A stretch of 64,000 nucleotides of DNA from positions 4,048,501 through 4,112,500 of the forward strand of contig NZ_CP132203.1 of assembly GCF_030719035.1 (NCBI RefSeq), read 5' to 3'. The stretch is from Hahella sp. HNIBRBA332 (GTDB taxonomy: Bacteria > Pseudomonadota > Gammaproteobacteria > Pseudomonadales > Oleiphilaceae). This document shows positions 1-9,321 of this stretch, piece by piece; within the stretch, counting starts at the first letter, position 1; every line of letters begins with the position of its first letter. The translations under genes were made by a program, and so were the position numbers. A model generated the notes under the pieces. The model made no database searches and was not told the origin of the DNA. It saw nothing but the letters and a program-made list of their open reading frames with translations.

Positions 1-2115
1 GCGCTGTTCAGACCGACGATTACCCGCTGCTGCGGCGGCGCAGCGCTGAACTCCACATAGCCCTCGCCCCGGATCACCTGCGCCGAGCGCGCCCCTTCCG
101 TCCAGTCACCCAGGCTCGCCAGACTCTTCACGCCGCTGCCGTTCACTTCCAGACGACTGGACACATCCCTCCAGACCACCTGTCCCAGCGCCACCACCAG
201 CTCCGACTCGCTCCACGCCCGGTTTACATCCACCGTCACCTCATGACGCGATGTTTCCGTGACACGACCGAGGGCGTCATAGCGGTTTTCCGTGACGTAG
301 CCCAGAGCGTCAACCGTAAAGCGCGCCTGACCTTTAGCGTCGTAAATCACGCGCTCGCGGCTGCGCTCACTGTTCTGCGTCGCTGTTCCGCTCATCCAGA
401 CATCGCCAATCGCCGAGCCCTGTGCGTATAGGTTCGCCTGCGCCACATAGGTCTGCGTGGCGTCCACCGCATCCTTCAGGGTATGAATCAGGACGTAGTT
501 ATCCTGCCCCTTGCGTTGCAACAGAATGCGGGCGTCGCCGTCCTTCAGCTCAATCCGGAAACGGTCTCCCGCCTCCACGAACTGCATCGTCGCCGGCGCG
601 ATCTGCGTTCCCTTGTATTGAATCAGAACGCTGTGCTTCTCCGCCGCCGCGCCGTCACGGTCGCGAATAAACACGCCCAGGTCGATTTCCTTAAAGTAGT
701 CGTTCCCCGACAACCGCTCTTCCGGGTTCAGGTTGAAGCCCACTACACCCAGGGATTGGCCATTGACCAGTTGGTCTACGGTGAATTCCAGAACGCCTTC
801 GCCGCCCGTCAGGCCGCTTCCCGCGATTGCGCGGCCTGCGGTCAGACTCGCCGGTCCGGTGCGCGTCAGGCGTCCTCCTTGCTGGGACACCGCCGCATCC
901 GTTCCCCAGTTCAATAACTGAGGCAGGCGCGACGCCAGATCCGCAGAAGCGGCGTCCACCGGATGCGCGTAGCGGCTCTTGTTAACCACCCGCCCTTGCG
1001 CGTCATACTCGAATTCCGTGATGTAGCCCAGAGCGTCGACCTCAAAGCGCACCTGCCCCCTCGCGTCATACACCAAACGAGAATGCGAAGCCGGGGTTGC
1101 GCCGTTCGCGAACGTCTGCAGGGCGCTTTCGGTGAAAACGCCGCCCGCGTAGGCGTGGCTATAGCTGAGTTTTTCGGTTACACGGTCCAGGGCATCGTAG
1201 CGGTTCTCCGTGACGTAGCCTTGCGCGTCCACCTCGAAGCGCGCCTGTCCCTTTGCGTCATAAACGTAGCGGGTGGCGACGCCCGCGCTGTGATAGTCCG
1301 CGTCGCCGCTGAGCGCCACCGCCTCAATGGCCGCGCCCGCGCCGTACAGGTTGGTTTGCGCCGTGTAGTTCGCGTTTGCGTCCACCACGCCCGTGAGGGT
1401 CTGAATCAGCGTGAAGCCGTGCTGGCCAGAGCGCTGAAGCAGGATGCGCGCGTCCGCGCCCCACATTTCGATGCGCAGGCGGTCGCCAACCTTGATCGGC
1501 GTCGCCGAGGGCGGCTCCGTGCGCACGCCGTTCACCTGAATCATCAGGCTGTGGCCCTGAGAACCCGCGCCGTCCGGGTCGCGGATGAAGACGCCCAGGT
1601 CCACTTCGTTCAGGTAATCGTTCCCGGTCAGGACGGTCTCCGGGTTCTTGTTGAAGCCCACCGCGCCCAGGGAGGCGCCGGTCGGCAGCGCCGCCACGGT
1701 AAACTCCAGCGCGCCGCGGCCTTGTTGCAGCGCTTCGTTCGCCACCGCCCGGCCTCCGCTGAGCCCGGTGGCGGCGCTCTTGATAATCCGTCCCGCGTCG
1801 ATCTGCACGACGCCATCGCCACGCCAGCTCGGCGCATGCGCCGCCAGCGACGCCAGGTTGGCGGCGTTCAGGTCCGCCGCCTTGTCGTAGCGGGTCTTCT
1901 TCGCAACACGCCCTTGTCCGTCGTACTCGTAGCCGGTGACATAACCCTGGGCGTCGATTTCGAAACGCACCTGGCCCTCAGCGTCGTAGAAGCGTCGCGT
2001 GGTGATCGCGCTCTGGCCCCCGGCGAAGGTCTCCAGCGCCGCCAGACTGACGTCGGCGCCGCGATAGGCGGTCTCATAGCGACGCGACTGCGTCACCCGC
2101 CCCAGGGCGTCATAG
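1..2115 (-). repeat. Long tandem repeat inside the RHS gene, period about 915 bp
   Basis: The same DNA phrase (agcggttytccgtgacgta) recurs with spacings of 915 and 918 bp, anchored at about 280, 1198 and 2113. Each period encodes one block of YD repeats plus one beta-rich module. Copies of the module lie at roughly 1305-1820 and 400-895, and a third copy starts near 1-175. Period lengths are multiples of three (305 and 306 codons), so copy number can change without breaking the frame. Confidence 0.75.
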
Positions 2116-4130
2116 CGGTTCTCCGTGACGTAACCCAGGGTGTCGATCTCAAAGCGCACCCGGTCCTGGCCGTCATAGACGTAATGGGTCTGCGCGCCCT
2201 GCGCGTCCACTCTGCGGATCACCCGGCCCTGGGCGTCGTAATACTGTTGCGCCTTGCCCAGCAGCACGCCGCCGGCGTCGCGCTCCACCACGTCGATCAG
2301 CGCGCCGGCGCTGTTGTACGTCTTCACGCTTTGCAGGCCCGCCGCATCGCGGCTCAGGATGGTCGCGCCCTGGTATTCGGTCTGCGTGGTCACCGCGCCC
2401 AGCGCGTCCTTCACCGACAGCAGCCGGCCCAGGCCGTCGTAGACGTACAGCGTTTCTCCGGTGCGATGCCCCAGGCTCTCCGGGGCCGCGCTCGCGTTCT
2501 CCGTCAGCGCCGCCTGGTCGGGGTTGACCTGCTTCAGCAGGCGCCCTTCCGCGTCGTAGATAAAGTGCGTCGTCGCCGCGCCGATTCCCGCGCCCGTGGC
2601 GTCGGTCTTGCTGTAGCGGGTCTGACGGCTCAGCTGGCCGCGGAAGTCGTAGACGTATTCCGTGAGAGTGGTTCCCTGCGCCCGGGCGGCGCCCGTCCAG
2701 GTCTTCAGAGAGCCTTCGGTCAGCGCCTGATCGTGAGCCAGACCGCTCAGATCGTAGCGCGCCAGATACCCCTGGGTCGCCGTCAACTGGCCCTGGTTGT
2801 TGTAGCGGAATTCGGTGACGCCGCCCTGGGCGTCCACGCGGTAGCGCAAACGGTGTTCGCTGTCGTAAACGTAGCGCTGGGTGGCGCCGTCCGTCGTTTC
2901 CGTCAGGGTCTGGTTCTGGGCGTTATAGGTGTAGTCAGTGGCGCGGCCCAAACGGTCGGTATGGGTCAGCAGATTGCCCATGGCGTCGTAGCGGTAGGTC
3001 TCGCTGTGGCCGTCGGCGTCCGTGCTTTGGATGAGGTTGTCGTCGGCGTCGTAGGCGTAGCGGCGCACGCTCTGGGTTCCGTCCTGCTGCGGCAGGCGCA
3101 GCTCCACCAGACGCGCGCGTTCGTCGTAGCGCAGCACCGTCTGCAGGCCGCTCAGCGTCGCTGGGTCCAGCACCCGCGTCACCGTCGCCGTGCGCTGCGC
3201 CAGATCATAGGCGTAGGCGGTGACGATGGCGTCCGCGCCGTCGCCCTGGGTGACCCGGGTCACCCGGTATTCGCCGCCGATGTTCTGGTACTGGAAGCTC
3301 ACTGATACGCCGTCGCTGGCCTGCATCTTCGCCACGCGTTTGCTGTCGCCGTCGTAGCTGTAGCGCGTCACGAAAGTGCGGCCGTCGCCGATGCTGTTGT
3401 CCGCCGGGGTCAGGTCCACCGTCACCGTCGTCAGACGGCCCTGGGCGTCATAGCCGTAATAGGTCTGGTTGCGTTGCGCGCCGTCCGCGCCCACCGTCTT
3501 CACCAGCACCGCCCGCCCAGAGCCGTCGTACTGAATCTCCAGTTTCTCCCCCGACGCCGTCGTCAGGGTCGTCGCGGCCGCGCTGCGGCTGATGGTCACC
3601 CGTCCCGGTTCGTCGCGATGGGCCAGCGCGCTCAGCTTGCCCTGCCAGCTGTACACTTCCTGGGAACCGCTCTCGCCTTCCGTCCACAGGAACGCGTCAG
3701 AACCGGTTCCGCCGCGGAATTCCAGGGTGTCGTGAGCGCCTTCGCCGACGCTGGAGACATACAGTCCGCGGCTCTCGTCATAACGATAGTCTGTGCGGCT
3801 GCCGTCGCCGGCGATCCGCGTGATCACGCTGCCGGCTTTGTTCAGATTGCCGCCGTTGAATTCCAAGCGCTGGTTGAAGCTGAAGTAGAAGTTGTCGCCG
3901 TTGTCGTCGGTGAAGCGGCCCTGGCTGTTGTAGGTGCGGATCAGGCTGGCGTCGCGCCCTGCGCCTAACAGCAGTTCATCGCGGCGCTGCAGCACCAGGT
4001 TGCCCGTGGCCGCATTGACGTAGACCCGCTCGCCGCCCTGGCCCACGCCCGCTTGCGACAGTCCCGCCCCCGCGCCTGACAAGGCCGCGCCAAACAATCC
4101 CAGACCTTCCCCTGATACAACCGCAACCAT
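1..4130 (-). CDS. RHS/YD-repeat protein, 3' end beyond the window
   Basis: Reading leftwards from an ATG at 4130, the frame stays open to the window edge (more than 1370 codons), so the C-terminus is missing. AGGAG lies 7 nt before the start. The N-terminus is Gly/Ala-rich without a clear signal peptide, followed by the phrase YVNAATGNLVLQRRDELL, typical of RHS N-termini. Dozens of YD repeats follow (for example YDALGRVT, YDAQGRVV, YVYDGLGRLL). RHS proteins build a beta-cage shell that often encloses a C-terminal toxin or effector, and that part would lie to the left of the window. Between blocks of YD repeats are copies of a beta-rich module of about 165 residues containing DLGVFIRD and GDRLRIE, resembling the lectin- or SPRY-like inserts of large RHS proteins. 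The function is inferred from family only; secretion route and cargo cannot be judged. Confidence 0.9.
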   Translation of the reverse strand, partial: MVAVVSGEGLGLFGAALSGAGAGLSQAGVGQGGERVYVNAATGNLVLQRRDELLLGAGRDASLIRTYNSQGRFTDDNGDNFYFSFNQRLEFNGGNLNKAGSVITRIAGDGSRTDYRYDESRGLYVSSVGEGAHDTLEFRGGTGSDAFLWTEGESGSQEVYSWQGKLSALAHRDEPGRVTISRSAAATTLTTASGEKLEIQYDGSGRAVLVKTVGADGAQRNQTYYGYDAQGRLTTVTVDLTPADNSIGDGRTFVTRYSYDGDSKRVAKMQASDGVSVSFQYQNIGGEYRVTRVTQGDGADAIVTAYAYDLAQRTATVTRVLDPATLSGLQTVLRYDERARLVELRLPQQDGTQSVRRYAYDADDNLIQSTDADGHSETYRYDAMGNLLTHTDRLGRATDYTYNAQNQTLTETTDGATQRYVYDSEHRLRYRVDAQGGVTEFRYNNQGQLTATQGYLARYDLSGLAHDQALTEGSLKTWTGAARAQGTTLTEYVYDFRGQLSRQTRYSKTDATGAGIGAATTHFIYDAEGRLLKQVNPDQAALTENASAAPESLGHRTGETLYVYDGLGRLLSVKDALGAVTTQTEYQGATILSRDAAGLQSVKTYNSAGALIDVVERDAGGVLLGKAQQYYDAQGRVIRRVDAQGAQTHYVYDGQDRVRFEIDTLGYVTENRYDALGRVTQSRRYETAYRGADVSLAALETFAGGQSAITTRRFYDAEGQVRFEIDAQGYVTGYEYDGQGRVAKKTRYDKAADLNAANLASLAAHAPSWRGDGVVQIDAGRIIKSAATGLSGGRAVANEALQQGRGALEFTVAALPTGASLGAVGFNKNPETVLTGNDYLNEVDLGVFIRDPDGAGSQGHSLMIQVNGVRTEPPSATPIKVGDRLRIEMWGADARILLQRSGQHGFTLIQTLTGVVDANANYTAQTNLYGAGAAIEAVALSGDADYHSAGVATRYVYDAKGQARFEVDAQGYVTENRYDALDRVTEKLSYSHAYAGGVFTESALQTFANGATPASHSRLVYDARGQVRFEVDALGYITEFEYDAQGRVVNKSRYAHPVDAASADLASRLPQLLNWGTDAAVSQQGGRLTRTGPASLTAGRAIAGSGLTGGEGVLEFTVDQLVNGQSLGVVGFNLNPEERLSGNDYFKEIDLGVFIRDRDGAAAEKHSVLIQYKGTQIAPATMQFVEAGDRFRIELKDGDARILLQRKGQDNYVLIHTLKDAVDATQTYVAQANLYAQGSAIGDVWMSGTATQNSERSRERVIYDAKGQARFTVDALGYVTENRYDALGRVTETSRHEVTVDVNRAWSESELVVALGQVVWRDVSSRLEVNGSGVKSLASLGDWTEGARSAQVIRGEGYVEFSAAPPQQRVIVGLNS

Positions 4131-4172
4131 TTGATGACTCCTAAATACTTCCGACTGACTTTTTTAACGCAT

Positions 4173-4215
4173 AAAAAAGCCGCTGACGGCAGACTTTGCG
4201 CCTGTCGTCAGCGGC
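4173..4215 (-). terminator. Rho-independent terminator or attenuator
   Basis: Arms 4179-4192 and 4202-4215 form a 14-bp stem with one wobble pair (GCCGCTGACG outer part) and a loop of about 9 nt. On the minus strand the stem is followed by six T. It closes the transcript of the glycosyltransferase gene. It sits only about 40 nt ahead of the RHS start on the same strand, leaving little room for a separate RHS promoter, so it could also act as an attenuator. Confidence 0.75.
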
Positions 4216-4370
4216 CGATCGCTTTATATAAATGATGTAAACTGAGCTACGAGGATGAAATGCACCCTCATTACAGTATCCTTACAGCAATTCACCCACA
4301 GCTCTCTCTAAAAGAAAATACAATGTCATTTAATCACCACACACCATAACTGGCAACAATCTGACCTAAA

Positions 4371-5150
4371 CTAAGTTTCGAGCAAAAAACGCTCATAATC
4401 GCTCAAATATTCAACAACCGTACATCTTTCTGGCTCAAGCCAAGGAATATCTTTAGCCCGCTCTAATATATCTAAAGCCAACTGCTGTCTGAGTCCAATA
4501 AAACCAGGCTTCATATGCAATGCTTTTTCAAGACTACTGGAAGACTCACACTCCTCTAACACGCCAAGATCATGACAAAAGGGTCTCTCTGCCGAACCAA
4601 AGCTTAAAAGAACGTCTTCGAAAGGACCTATTTTTCTAGCGTGATCCAAGCCCAAAATTTTTAATAACTTAAAGGAGTTTAAAACATGCTCCTTTGTGCA
4701 TGCATAAACCCGATTAAGCACATCCACGCTTCTACTTTGCCCTTGAACGCCATCAACCAGTTTGAGGCCTTTAGGTGTATTAACTATTCTTTGTCCCCAT
4801 ACTCCATGAGGCACAATAGGCCTTTCAAACAATCGTTCAAGCAACAGATCAATCTGCTCTACGGATAGGAAGATATCGTCATCGACAGAAAAAAAGTAGT
4901 TAGCGGGTTCATGTGCAGCAAACTCAAATCTTATCCATGGTGGATAATGAACAACCTGCTGGATTAATCTTAGTTTTGGATGCTGCTCAATATATAGACA
5001 AAGATCGACATCAGGGTTGTTATTAGAAACAATTATCTTGTCAATATATTTGCTCTTTGCAAGTTGCCCAAAAATCCTTTGTATATTTTCAGGCCGTAGG
5101 TAGCTTAGCAATATTGCTGTAACTGAACACTCTTCATGAGCGACTCGCAC
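4371..5150 (-). CDS. GT64/exostosin-like glycosyltransferase, GT-A fold
   Basis: 259 residues, no signal peptide or membrane segment. The N-terminus TAILLSYLRPENIQRIF matches the first strand of a GT-A fold. SVDDDIF (D90-D92) is the expected metal- and nucleotide-sugar-binding DxD site, and GPFEDVLLSF (E178-D179) matches the second acidic motif of exostosin-like (GT64) enzymes. The predicted role is transfer of a sugar in the cytoplasm to a surface glycan or protein; donor and acceptor are unknown. The gene is visibly AT-rich with A/T-ending codons, unlike its neighbours, which suggests recent horizontal transfer. It lies just upstream of the RHS gene on the same strand, with a strong hairpin between them. 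A GT2-type assignment is the alternative. Confidence 0.7.
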   Translation of the reverse strand: MRVAHEECSVTAILLSYLRPENIQRIFGQLAKSKYIDKIIVSNNNPDVDLCLYIEQHPKLRLIQQVVHYPPWIRFEFAAHEPANYFFSVDDDIFLSVEQIDLLLERLFERPIVPHGVWGQRIVNTPKGLKLVDGVQGQSRSVDVLNRVYACTKEHVLNSFKLLKILGLDHARKIGPFEDVLLSFGSAERPFCHDLGVLEECESSSSLEKALHMKPGFIGLRQQLALDILERAKDIPWLEPERCTVVEYLSDYERFLLET

Positions 5151-5368
5151 TTTACTCCACCCTAATCACAACGCGAAACTAGTGACTTTATCACTTTTTA
5201 GCAGTCAAAAAATCATCCCCTTTTACAAAATATCTACTCCCCCTTTCGTCTGAAGTAGCATCATTTTTGTCAAAAACCACCAACGGCTTGACCAGCCCCT
5301 ACAGGTAAACTGGGTGCATTGGCTGAGTATATTTGGCTGTTCGTGATTGATTAAGACGAGGTAGGCAT

Positions 5369-7168
5369 ATGTTGAACTACAAAGCTCCGCAGCGTGATGT
5401 GGCGTTTGTGATGGATGAACTGTTGGGTTTCTTCGAGCATTACGAAAAGCTGGGGTTCGCGGATGCGACGCCGGATATGGTGCAGGCGATCCTGCAGGAG
5501 GGCGGTAAGTTTGCGGAGAATATCCTGGCGCCGCTGAATGCGGTGGGCGATACAGAGGGCTGTTCCTGGCATGAAGGCGTCGTGACAACGCCCAAAGGGT
5601 TTAAAGAAGCTTATCAACAGTATGTCGAGGGCGGCTGGCCGGCCATGTCGCAGCCATTAGAGTATGATGGCCAGGGCCTACCGTATTCGCTGTCGAGCGT
5701 TCTGTCCGAGTGGTTCTCCGGCGCCAATCACGCTTGGGCCATGTACCCCGGACTGAGCCAAGGCTGTATTGAAACCATCCTCGCCCATGGTTCGGATTCT
5801 CAAAGGCAGCGTTTCTTACCTCACCTGATTGCAGGGCGCTGGACCGGCACCATGTGCCTGACTGAACCTCACTGTGGATCAGACTTGGGACTGCTGAAAA
5901 CCAAAGCTGAGCCGCAACCTGACGGCGCTTACGCCATAACCGGGACCAAAATTTTCATCTCCGCCGGCGACCATGATCTGTCCGACAACATCGTCCATGT
6001 CGTCCTGGCCCGCCTGCCGGACGCACCAGCGGGCACCAAAGGAATCTCCCTGTTTATCGTACCCAAGTTCAACGTGTCCGAAAGCGGCGAAATCACGACG
6101 CCTAATACTTTATCCTGCGGCTCCCTTGAGCATAAGATGGGCATCAAAGGCAGCGCCACCTGCGTCATGAATTTCGACGGCGCGCGCGGCTATCTGATCG
6201 GCGAGCCCAATCGCGGACTCAACTGCATGTTCACCTTTATGAATGCCGCGCGCGTCGGCGTGGGACTGGAAGGTCTGGCGGCAACCGAGGCGGCGTTTCA
6301 AGGCGCTATCAGCTACGCGCGCGATCGCTTACAAATGCGCTCGCTCAAAGGCCCCGTCAACAAGGACAAACCCGCAGATCCAATCATCGTGCACCCAGAT
6401 GTACGGCGCATGCTGCTGACACAGAAAGCGATCCGCGAAGGCGGACGCGCCCTGGCGATGTACTGCACTCAGCAGATCGACCTGACTCTGTACAGCGAAG
6501 ACGCTGACGCAAAAGCCTCCGCCGAGGCGAAACTGGCGCTGCTGACGCCGATCGTCAAAGCCTTTTTGACGGAAACCGCGCAGGAGTGCACAAGCTACGG
6601 CATGCAGGTCTACGGCGGCCACGGCTTTATCAAAGAATGGGGTATGGAGCAGCTGGCCAGGGATACCCGCATTTGCACCATGTATGAAGGCACCACCGGC
6701 ATCCAGGCAATAGACTTGCTGGCTCGCAAAATCATCGGCAGCAAGGGAGAGTTACTGCGCCAGTTTGTTAATGAGATACGCGCGTTTTGCGAAACTCAGA
6801 ACACCGCCCGCCACTTTAGTGTCTGGACGGACGCGCTCCTGCAACACCTCGATGAATGGCTGCAACTTGCTCAGGGAGTAGCAGAGAAGGCCCAGTCAAA
6901 CCCGGACGAAATCGGCGCAGCCTCAGTCGAATTTCTGATGTATTCCGGCTACGTTTGTCTGGCCTATTTCTGGCTGCGCATGGCGCTGACCGCCAAGGAG
7001 AAGCTGGATGCACAGAGCGGCGACAGTGACTTCTATCAAGCCAAACTGCACACGGCGGAGTTTTACTTTGAGCGTCTGCTGCCCCGCACCCGCTCACTCG
7101 CCGCCAGCGTCAAAGCCGGCTCGGACAGCTTGATGGCGCTGCCGGAGGAGTTGTTCCACCTCAACTGA
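5369..7168 (+). CDS. Acyl-CoA dehydrogenase, DmdC-type long form
   Basis: 599 residues, the length of the long acyl-CoA dehydrogenase branch that includes 3-methylmercaptopropionyl-CoA dehydrogenases. GTMCLTEPHCGSDLG is the flavin/substrate motif of the beta domain, and YEGTTGIQAIDLLARKI carries the expected catalytic Glu. A C-terminal extra helical domain follows from about residue 470. Such enzymes oxidise an acyl-CoA to the 2-enoyl-CoA and pass electrons to electron-transfer flavoprotein. The exact substrate cannot be told from the sequence; medium- or long-chain acyl-CoA or methylthiopropanoyl-CoA are both possible. GAGG lies about 9 nt before the ATG. The gene is monocistronic and ends at a clear terminator. 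Confidence 0.9.
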   Translation: MLNYKAPQRDVAFVMDELLGFFEHYEKLGFADATPDMVQAILQEGGKFAENILAPLNAVGDTEGCSWHEGVVTTPKGFKEAYQQYVEGGWPAMSQPLEYDGQGLPYSLSSVLSEWFSGANHAWAMYPGLSQGCIETILAHGSDSQRQRFLPHLIAGRWTGTMCLTEPHCGSDLGLLKTKAEPQPDGAYAITGTKIFISAGDHDLSDNIVHVVLARLPDAPAGTKGISLFIVPKFNVSESGEITTPNTLSCGSLEHKMGIKGSATCVMNFDGARGYLIGEPNRGLNCMFTFMNAARVGVGLEGLAATEAAFQGAISYARDRLQMRSLKGPVNKDKPADPIIVHPDVRRMLLTQKAIREGGRALAMYCTQQIDLTLYSEDADAKASAEAKLALLTPIVKAFLTETAQECTSYGMQVYGGHGFIKEWGMEQLARDTRICTMYEGTTGIQAIDLLARKIIGSKGELLRQFVNEIRAFCETQNTARHFSVWTDALLQHLDEWLQLAQGVAEKAQSNPDEIGAASVEFLMYSGYVCLAYFWLRMALTAKEKLDAQSGDSDFYQAKLHTAEFYFERLLPRTRSLAASVKAGSDSLMALPEELFHLN

Positions 7169-7177
7169 TAAGCACAT

Positions 7178-7202
7178 CCGGGCGCAATACGCGCCCGGTT
7201 TT
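7178..7202 (+). terminator. Terminator of the acyl-CoA dehydrogenase gene
   Basis: Arms CCGGGCGC (7178-7185) and GCGCCCGG (7191-7198) are fully complementary around a 5-nt loop and are followed by TTTT. The site begins 10 nt after the stop codon of the plus-strand gene and touches the 3' end of the converging permease gene. Confidence 0.85.
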
Positions 7203-7203
7203 A

Positions 7204-8289
7204 TCAGACTCCAGACGCCTCGTCTTCATCGACGAAGGTCTCTTCTTCGCCGTTATTGAACTCCTCCATAAAGATCTGCCAGAACGCCAGGAACAACGCG
7301 GTCAGTACCGGCCCCAGCACGAATCCGTTCAAGCCGAATAACGACAAGCCGCCCAGGGTCGATAACAGCACAAGGTAGTCAGGCATTTTGGTGTCGCGCC
7401 CCACCAGCACCGGGCGTAACACGTTATCCACCAGTCCAATGACAAAGAAGCCGAACAGCACCAGCACAACGCCTTTGAAAACATCGCCGCTGAAAAACAG
7501 ATATGCCGCCGCCGGCCCCCATACCAAGGCGGACCCCACCGCCGGCAACAACGACAGCACCACCATCACCACGCCCCACAATAGCGCACCTTTGATGCCA
7601 AGCGCCCAGAAGATCAAACCGCCGAGGGAGCCCTGCACCATAGCCACTACTAAGTTGCCTTTTACGGTCGCCCGGGACACCTCCGCAAACTTTTGAAAGA
7701 GGTGGATTTCACGTGTGTCGCCCAAAGGTAGAGCGCGAATCAACAGCTGTATCAAACTGCGACCGTCTCTTAAAAAGAAAAAAGTCAGATAAAGCATCAG
7801 CACAAAACTGACAGTGAACTGCAGGTATTCCTGCCCAAAATTGAACGCCTGAGTGGCGAAAAACTTACTGCCCGTCAACGCCGCCTGAGACAGCATTTGT
7901 TTGACGTTGCCCAGATCAATCTCGAAGCGCTCAGCCAGTTCCTGTATCACCGGCATGGCGGCTCTGGCTTTGTCCACCAGTACCTGTAACTGTATCTCGC
8001 CGGAGCTGACCTGCTGATAGACTCTGGCCCCCTCCTTCGCCAGCATCGTCATCATCACCGCCAGCGGAATCACCACAATCAATAAGCTGGCCAGCAATGT
8101 CAGCAACGCGCTGACGTTATCCCTGCCGGGGAACCGCCGAATCAGCCAGCGATGCAGCGGCGCGAACAGAATGGCCAACATCGCCGCCCAGAATATGGCG
8201 TAAAAGAACGGCAAAATCAGCACGCCAAACCCAAAGGTCACAGCCAGCAACAGCAGCAAAAAGGATCGGTCTTCAAGGTTTCGTTGCAT
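7204..8289 (-). CDS. AI-2E/PerM (YdiK/TqsA) family membrane permease
   Basis: 361 residues with about seven or eight hydrophobic spans: two near residues 12-50, one or two at 58-82, a soluble stretch of about 70 residues (95-150), then several spans in the C-terminal half (VSFVLMLYLTFFFL, GGLIFWALGIKGALLWGVV, VVLVLFGFFVIGLVDNVLRP). The PRPVLVG-like phrase NVLRPVLVGRDTKMPDYLVL and the LGGLSLFGLNGFVLGP segment are hallmarks of the AI-2E transporter/PerM family. Members export AI-2 or sodium/protons or have no assigned role, so the substrate is left open. The tail is acidic (EEETFVDEDEA). It converges with the acyl-CoA dehydrogenase gene. Confidence 0.88.
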   Translation of the reverse strand: MQRNLEDRSFLLLLLAVTFGFGVLILPFFYAIFWAAMLAILFAPLHRWLIRRFPGRDNVSALLTLLASLLIVVIPLAVMMTMLAKEGARVYQQVSSGEIQLQVLVDKARAAMPVIQELAERFEIDLGNVKQMLSQAALTGSKFFATQAFNFGQEYLQFTVSFVLMLYLTFFFLRDGRSLIQLLIRALPLGDTREIHLFQKFAEVSRATVKGNLVVAMVQGSLGGLIFWALGIKGALLWGVVMVVLSLLPAVGSALVWGPAAAYLFFSGDVFKGVVLVLFGFFVIGLVDNVLRPVLVGRDTKMPDYLVLLSTLGGLSLFGLNGFVLGPVLTALFLAFWQIFMEEFNNGEEETFVDEDEASGV

Positions 8290-8484
8290 CTAAGGGGATC
8301 TCTTACAGGATATTTCGAAAGATGGGCGGAGATAATCTCATGTTTTTATTGGCTGCGCACCCAAGGGAACAACGCGGCGCGCCACCCTGCGCATAAAAAT
8401 ATGACATTTTTTACTTTTTTGACGGGATCCGCCAGAGAAGGTCGCTACTGAATGTAAGCAACAATAACTACGGGATACGACATC

Positions 8485-8676
8485 ATGTTCAGCAAACTGC
8501 TTAGAGCCCTTACCCAAAAAGACGATTCCGTGACCACACTGCCTTTCGACAGCCTGCGCAAAGTCGCGGCGGCCCAAGTAAAAGTTATCAGCGACCAACA
8601 AAAGCAAGCTCCTTTAAGCTTTTGCACCGTCAGCGCAGGCGAAGTCAAAAACCTCGCCAGCCTGCAAGGTTTCTAG
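8485..8676 (+). CDS. Hypothetical small protein, 63 aa
   Basis: Not recognised. A short frame starting MFSKLLRAL, with a basic amphipathic N-terminus and no signal peptide or membrane span. Codon choice (GAC, GCG, CAG-rich) fits the host. GGGA lies about 12 nt ahead of the ATG, which is a weak ribosome binding site. It stands alone between the divergent permease gene and the converging MaoC gene. It may be real or spurious; the slight preference for real rests on codon use and on the lack of any better candidate in this gap. Confidence 0.4.
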   Translation: MFSKLLRALTQKDDSVTTLPFDSLRKVAAAQVKVISDQQKQAPLSFCTVSAGEVKNLASLQGF

Positions 8677-8720
8677 ACAATCTCCAGATAGCGCTGAAGC
8701 CAGCCACTGCGCAATACACT

Positions 8721-9176
8721 CTAGGGCTTCAGCTCCGCACACAACACCAATAATGCAGCCGCCAGGGCAGGCTTTTCGCGATGATTAATACGCGCCGCGC
8801 AATTTATTCGATAGAGTGTCCCACTCGGCTTTTGTTGAATACTCTCCAACGTCGCTTCTAAGCGAATTTCATCGCCGCTCCGTACCGCCTCAAGAAAGCG
8901 CACTTGCTCCAGACCATAATTAATCAGTGCATAATCGCCCTCTGGCGGCGAGATCAACTCATATAACAGCCCCGGCAACAGCGACAGCGCCAAAAAGCCA
9001 TGAGCGATGGGCTGGCCATAAGGGCTCTCCCTCCGGCACCGTTCCTCATCCACATGAATCCACTGCCTGTCACGAGTGCAATCGGCAAACTGATCAATCA
9101 GCGCCTGATCAACTCTCACCCATCGACTTTCGCCCAAATTTTCGCCTACCTGAAGATCCCGCATCGATTTAGCCAT
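8721..9176 (-). CDS. MaoC-family (R)-specific enoyl-CoA hydratase-like protein
   Basis: 151 residues from the ATG at 9176, chosen because AAAGGAG lies 8 nt upstream; the frame stays open further 5' but that part resembles nothing. The hot-dog fold signature is clear: DRQWIHVDEE followed by SPYGQPIAHGFLALSLLPGLL, containing the Asp and His of the hydratase active site. Such proteins hydrate 2-enoyl-CoA to (R)-3-hydroxyacyl-CoA, feeding polyhydroxyalkanoate or other pathways. The closest type is the stand-alone NodN/MaoC dehydratase. It is divergent from the six-gene operon starting at 9591 and shares a 414-bp control region with it, so the two may be co-regulated; that is inference. Confidence 0.88.
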   Translation of the reverse strand: MAKSMRDLQVGENLGESRWVRVDQALIDQFADCTRDRQWIHVDEERCRRESPYGQPIAHGFLALSLLPGLLYELISPPEGDYALINYGLEQVRFLEAVRSGDEIRLEATLESIQQKPSGTLYRINCAARINHREKPALAAALLVLCAELKP

Positions 9177-9321
9177 GGTCTGAACTCCTTTCATCCACTC
9201 ATGAAAATGGTCATGTAGACATAGTCTAGCTGCGACGCCGGGATTGCATAGAAAAGTGAAAAACTTTCTTTTTCTCATTCTCACCACCTCACAGACGCCA
9301 ACGGCAAGGGGGAGTTTTAAT

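Noticed and set aside
1..2115. CRISPR-like periodicity at the left end
   Set aside because: The periodicity is that of YD repeats within a coding frame (long, divergent, codon-phased), not of short identical repeats with unique spacers.
963..3305. Long plus-strand open frame of 780 codons
   Set aside because: It lies antisense to the RHS gene. The repetitive, GC-rich RHS sequence keeps the opposite strand open, and the translated product is Arg/Val/Ala-rich without any domain.
8338..8607. Minus-strand small open frame overlapping the permease upstream region
   Set aside because: It overlaps the better-supported 8485-8676 frame and the permease promoter area and has no protein-like features.
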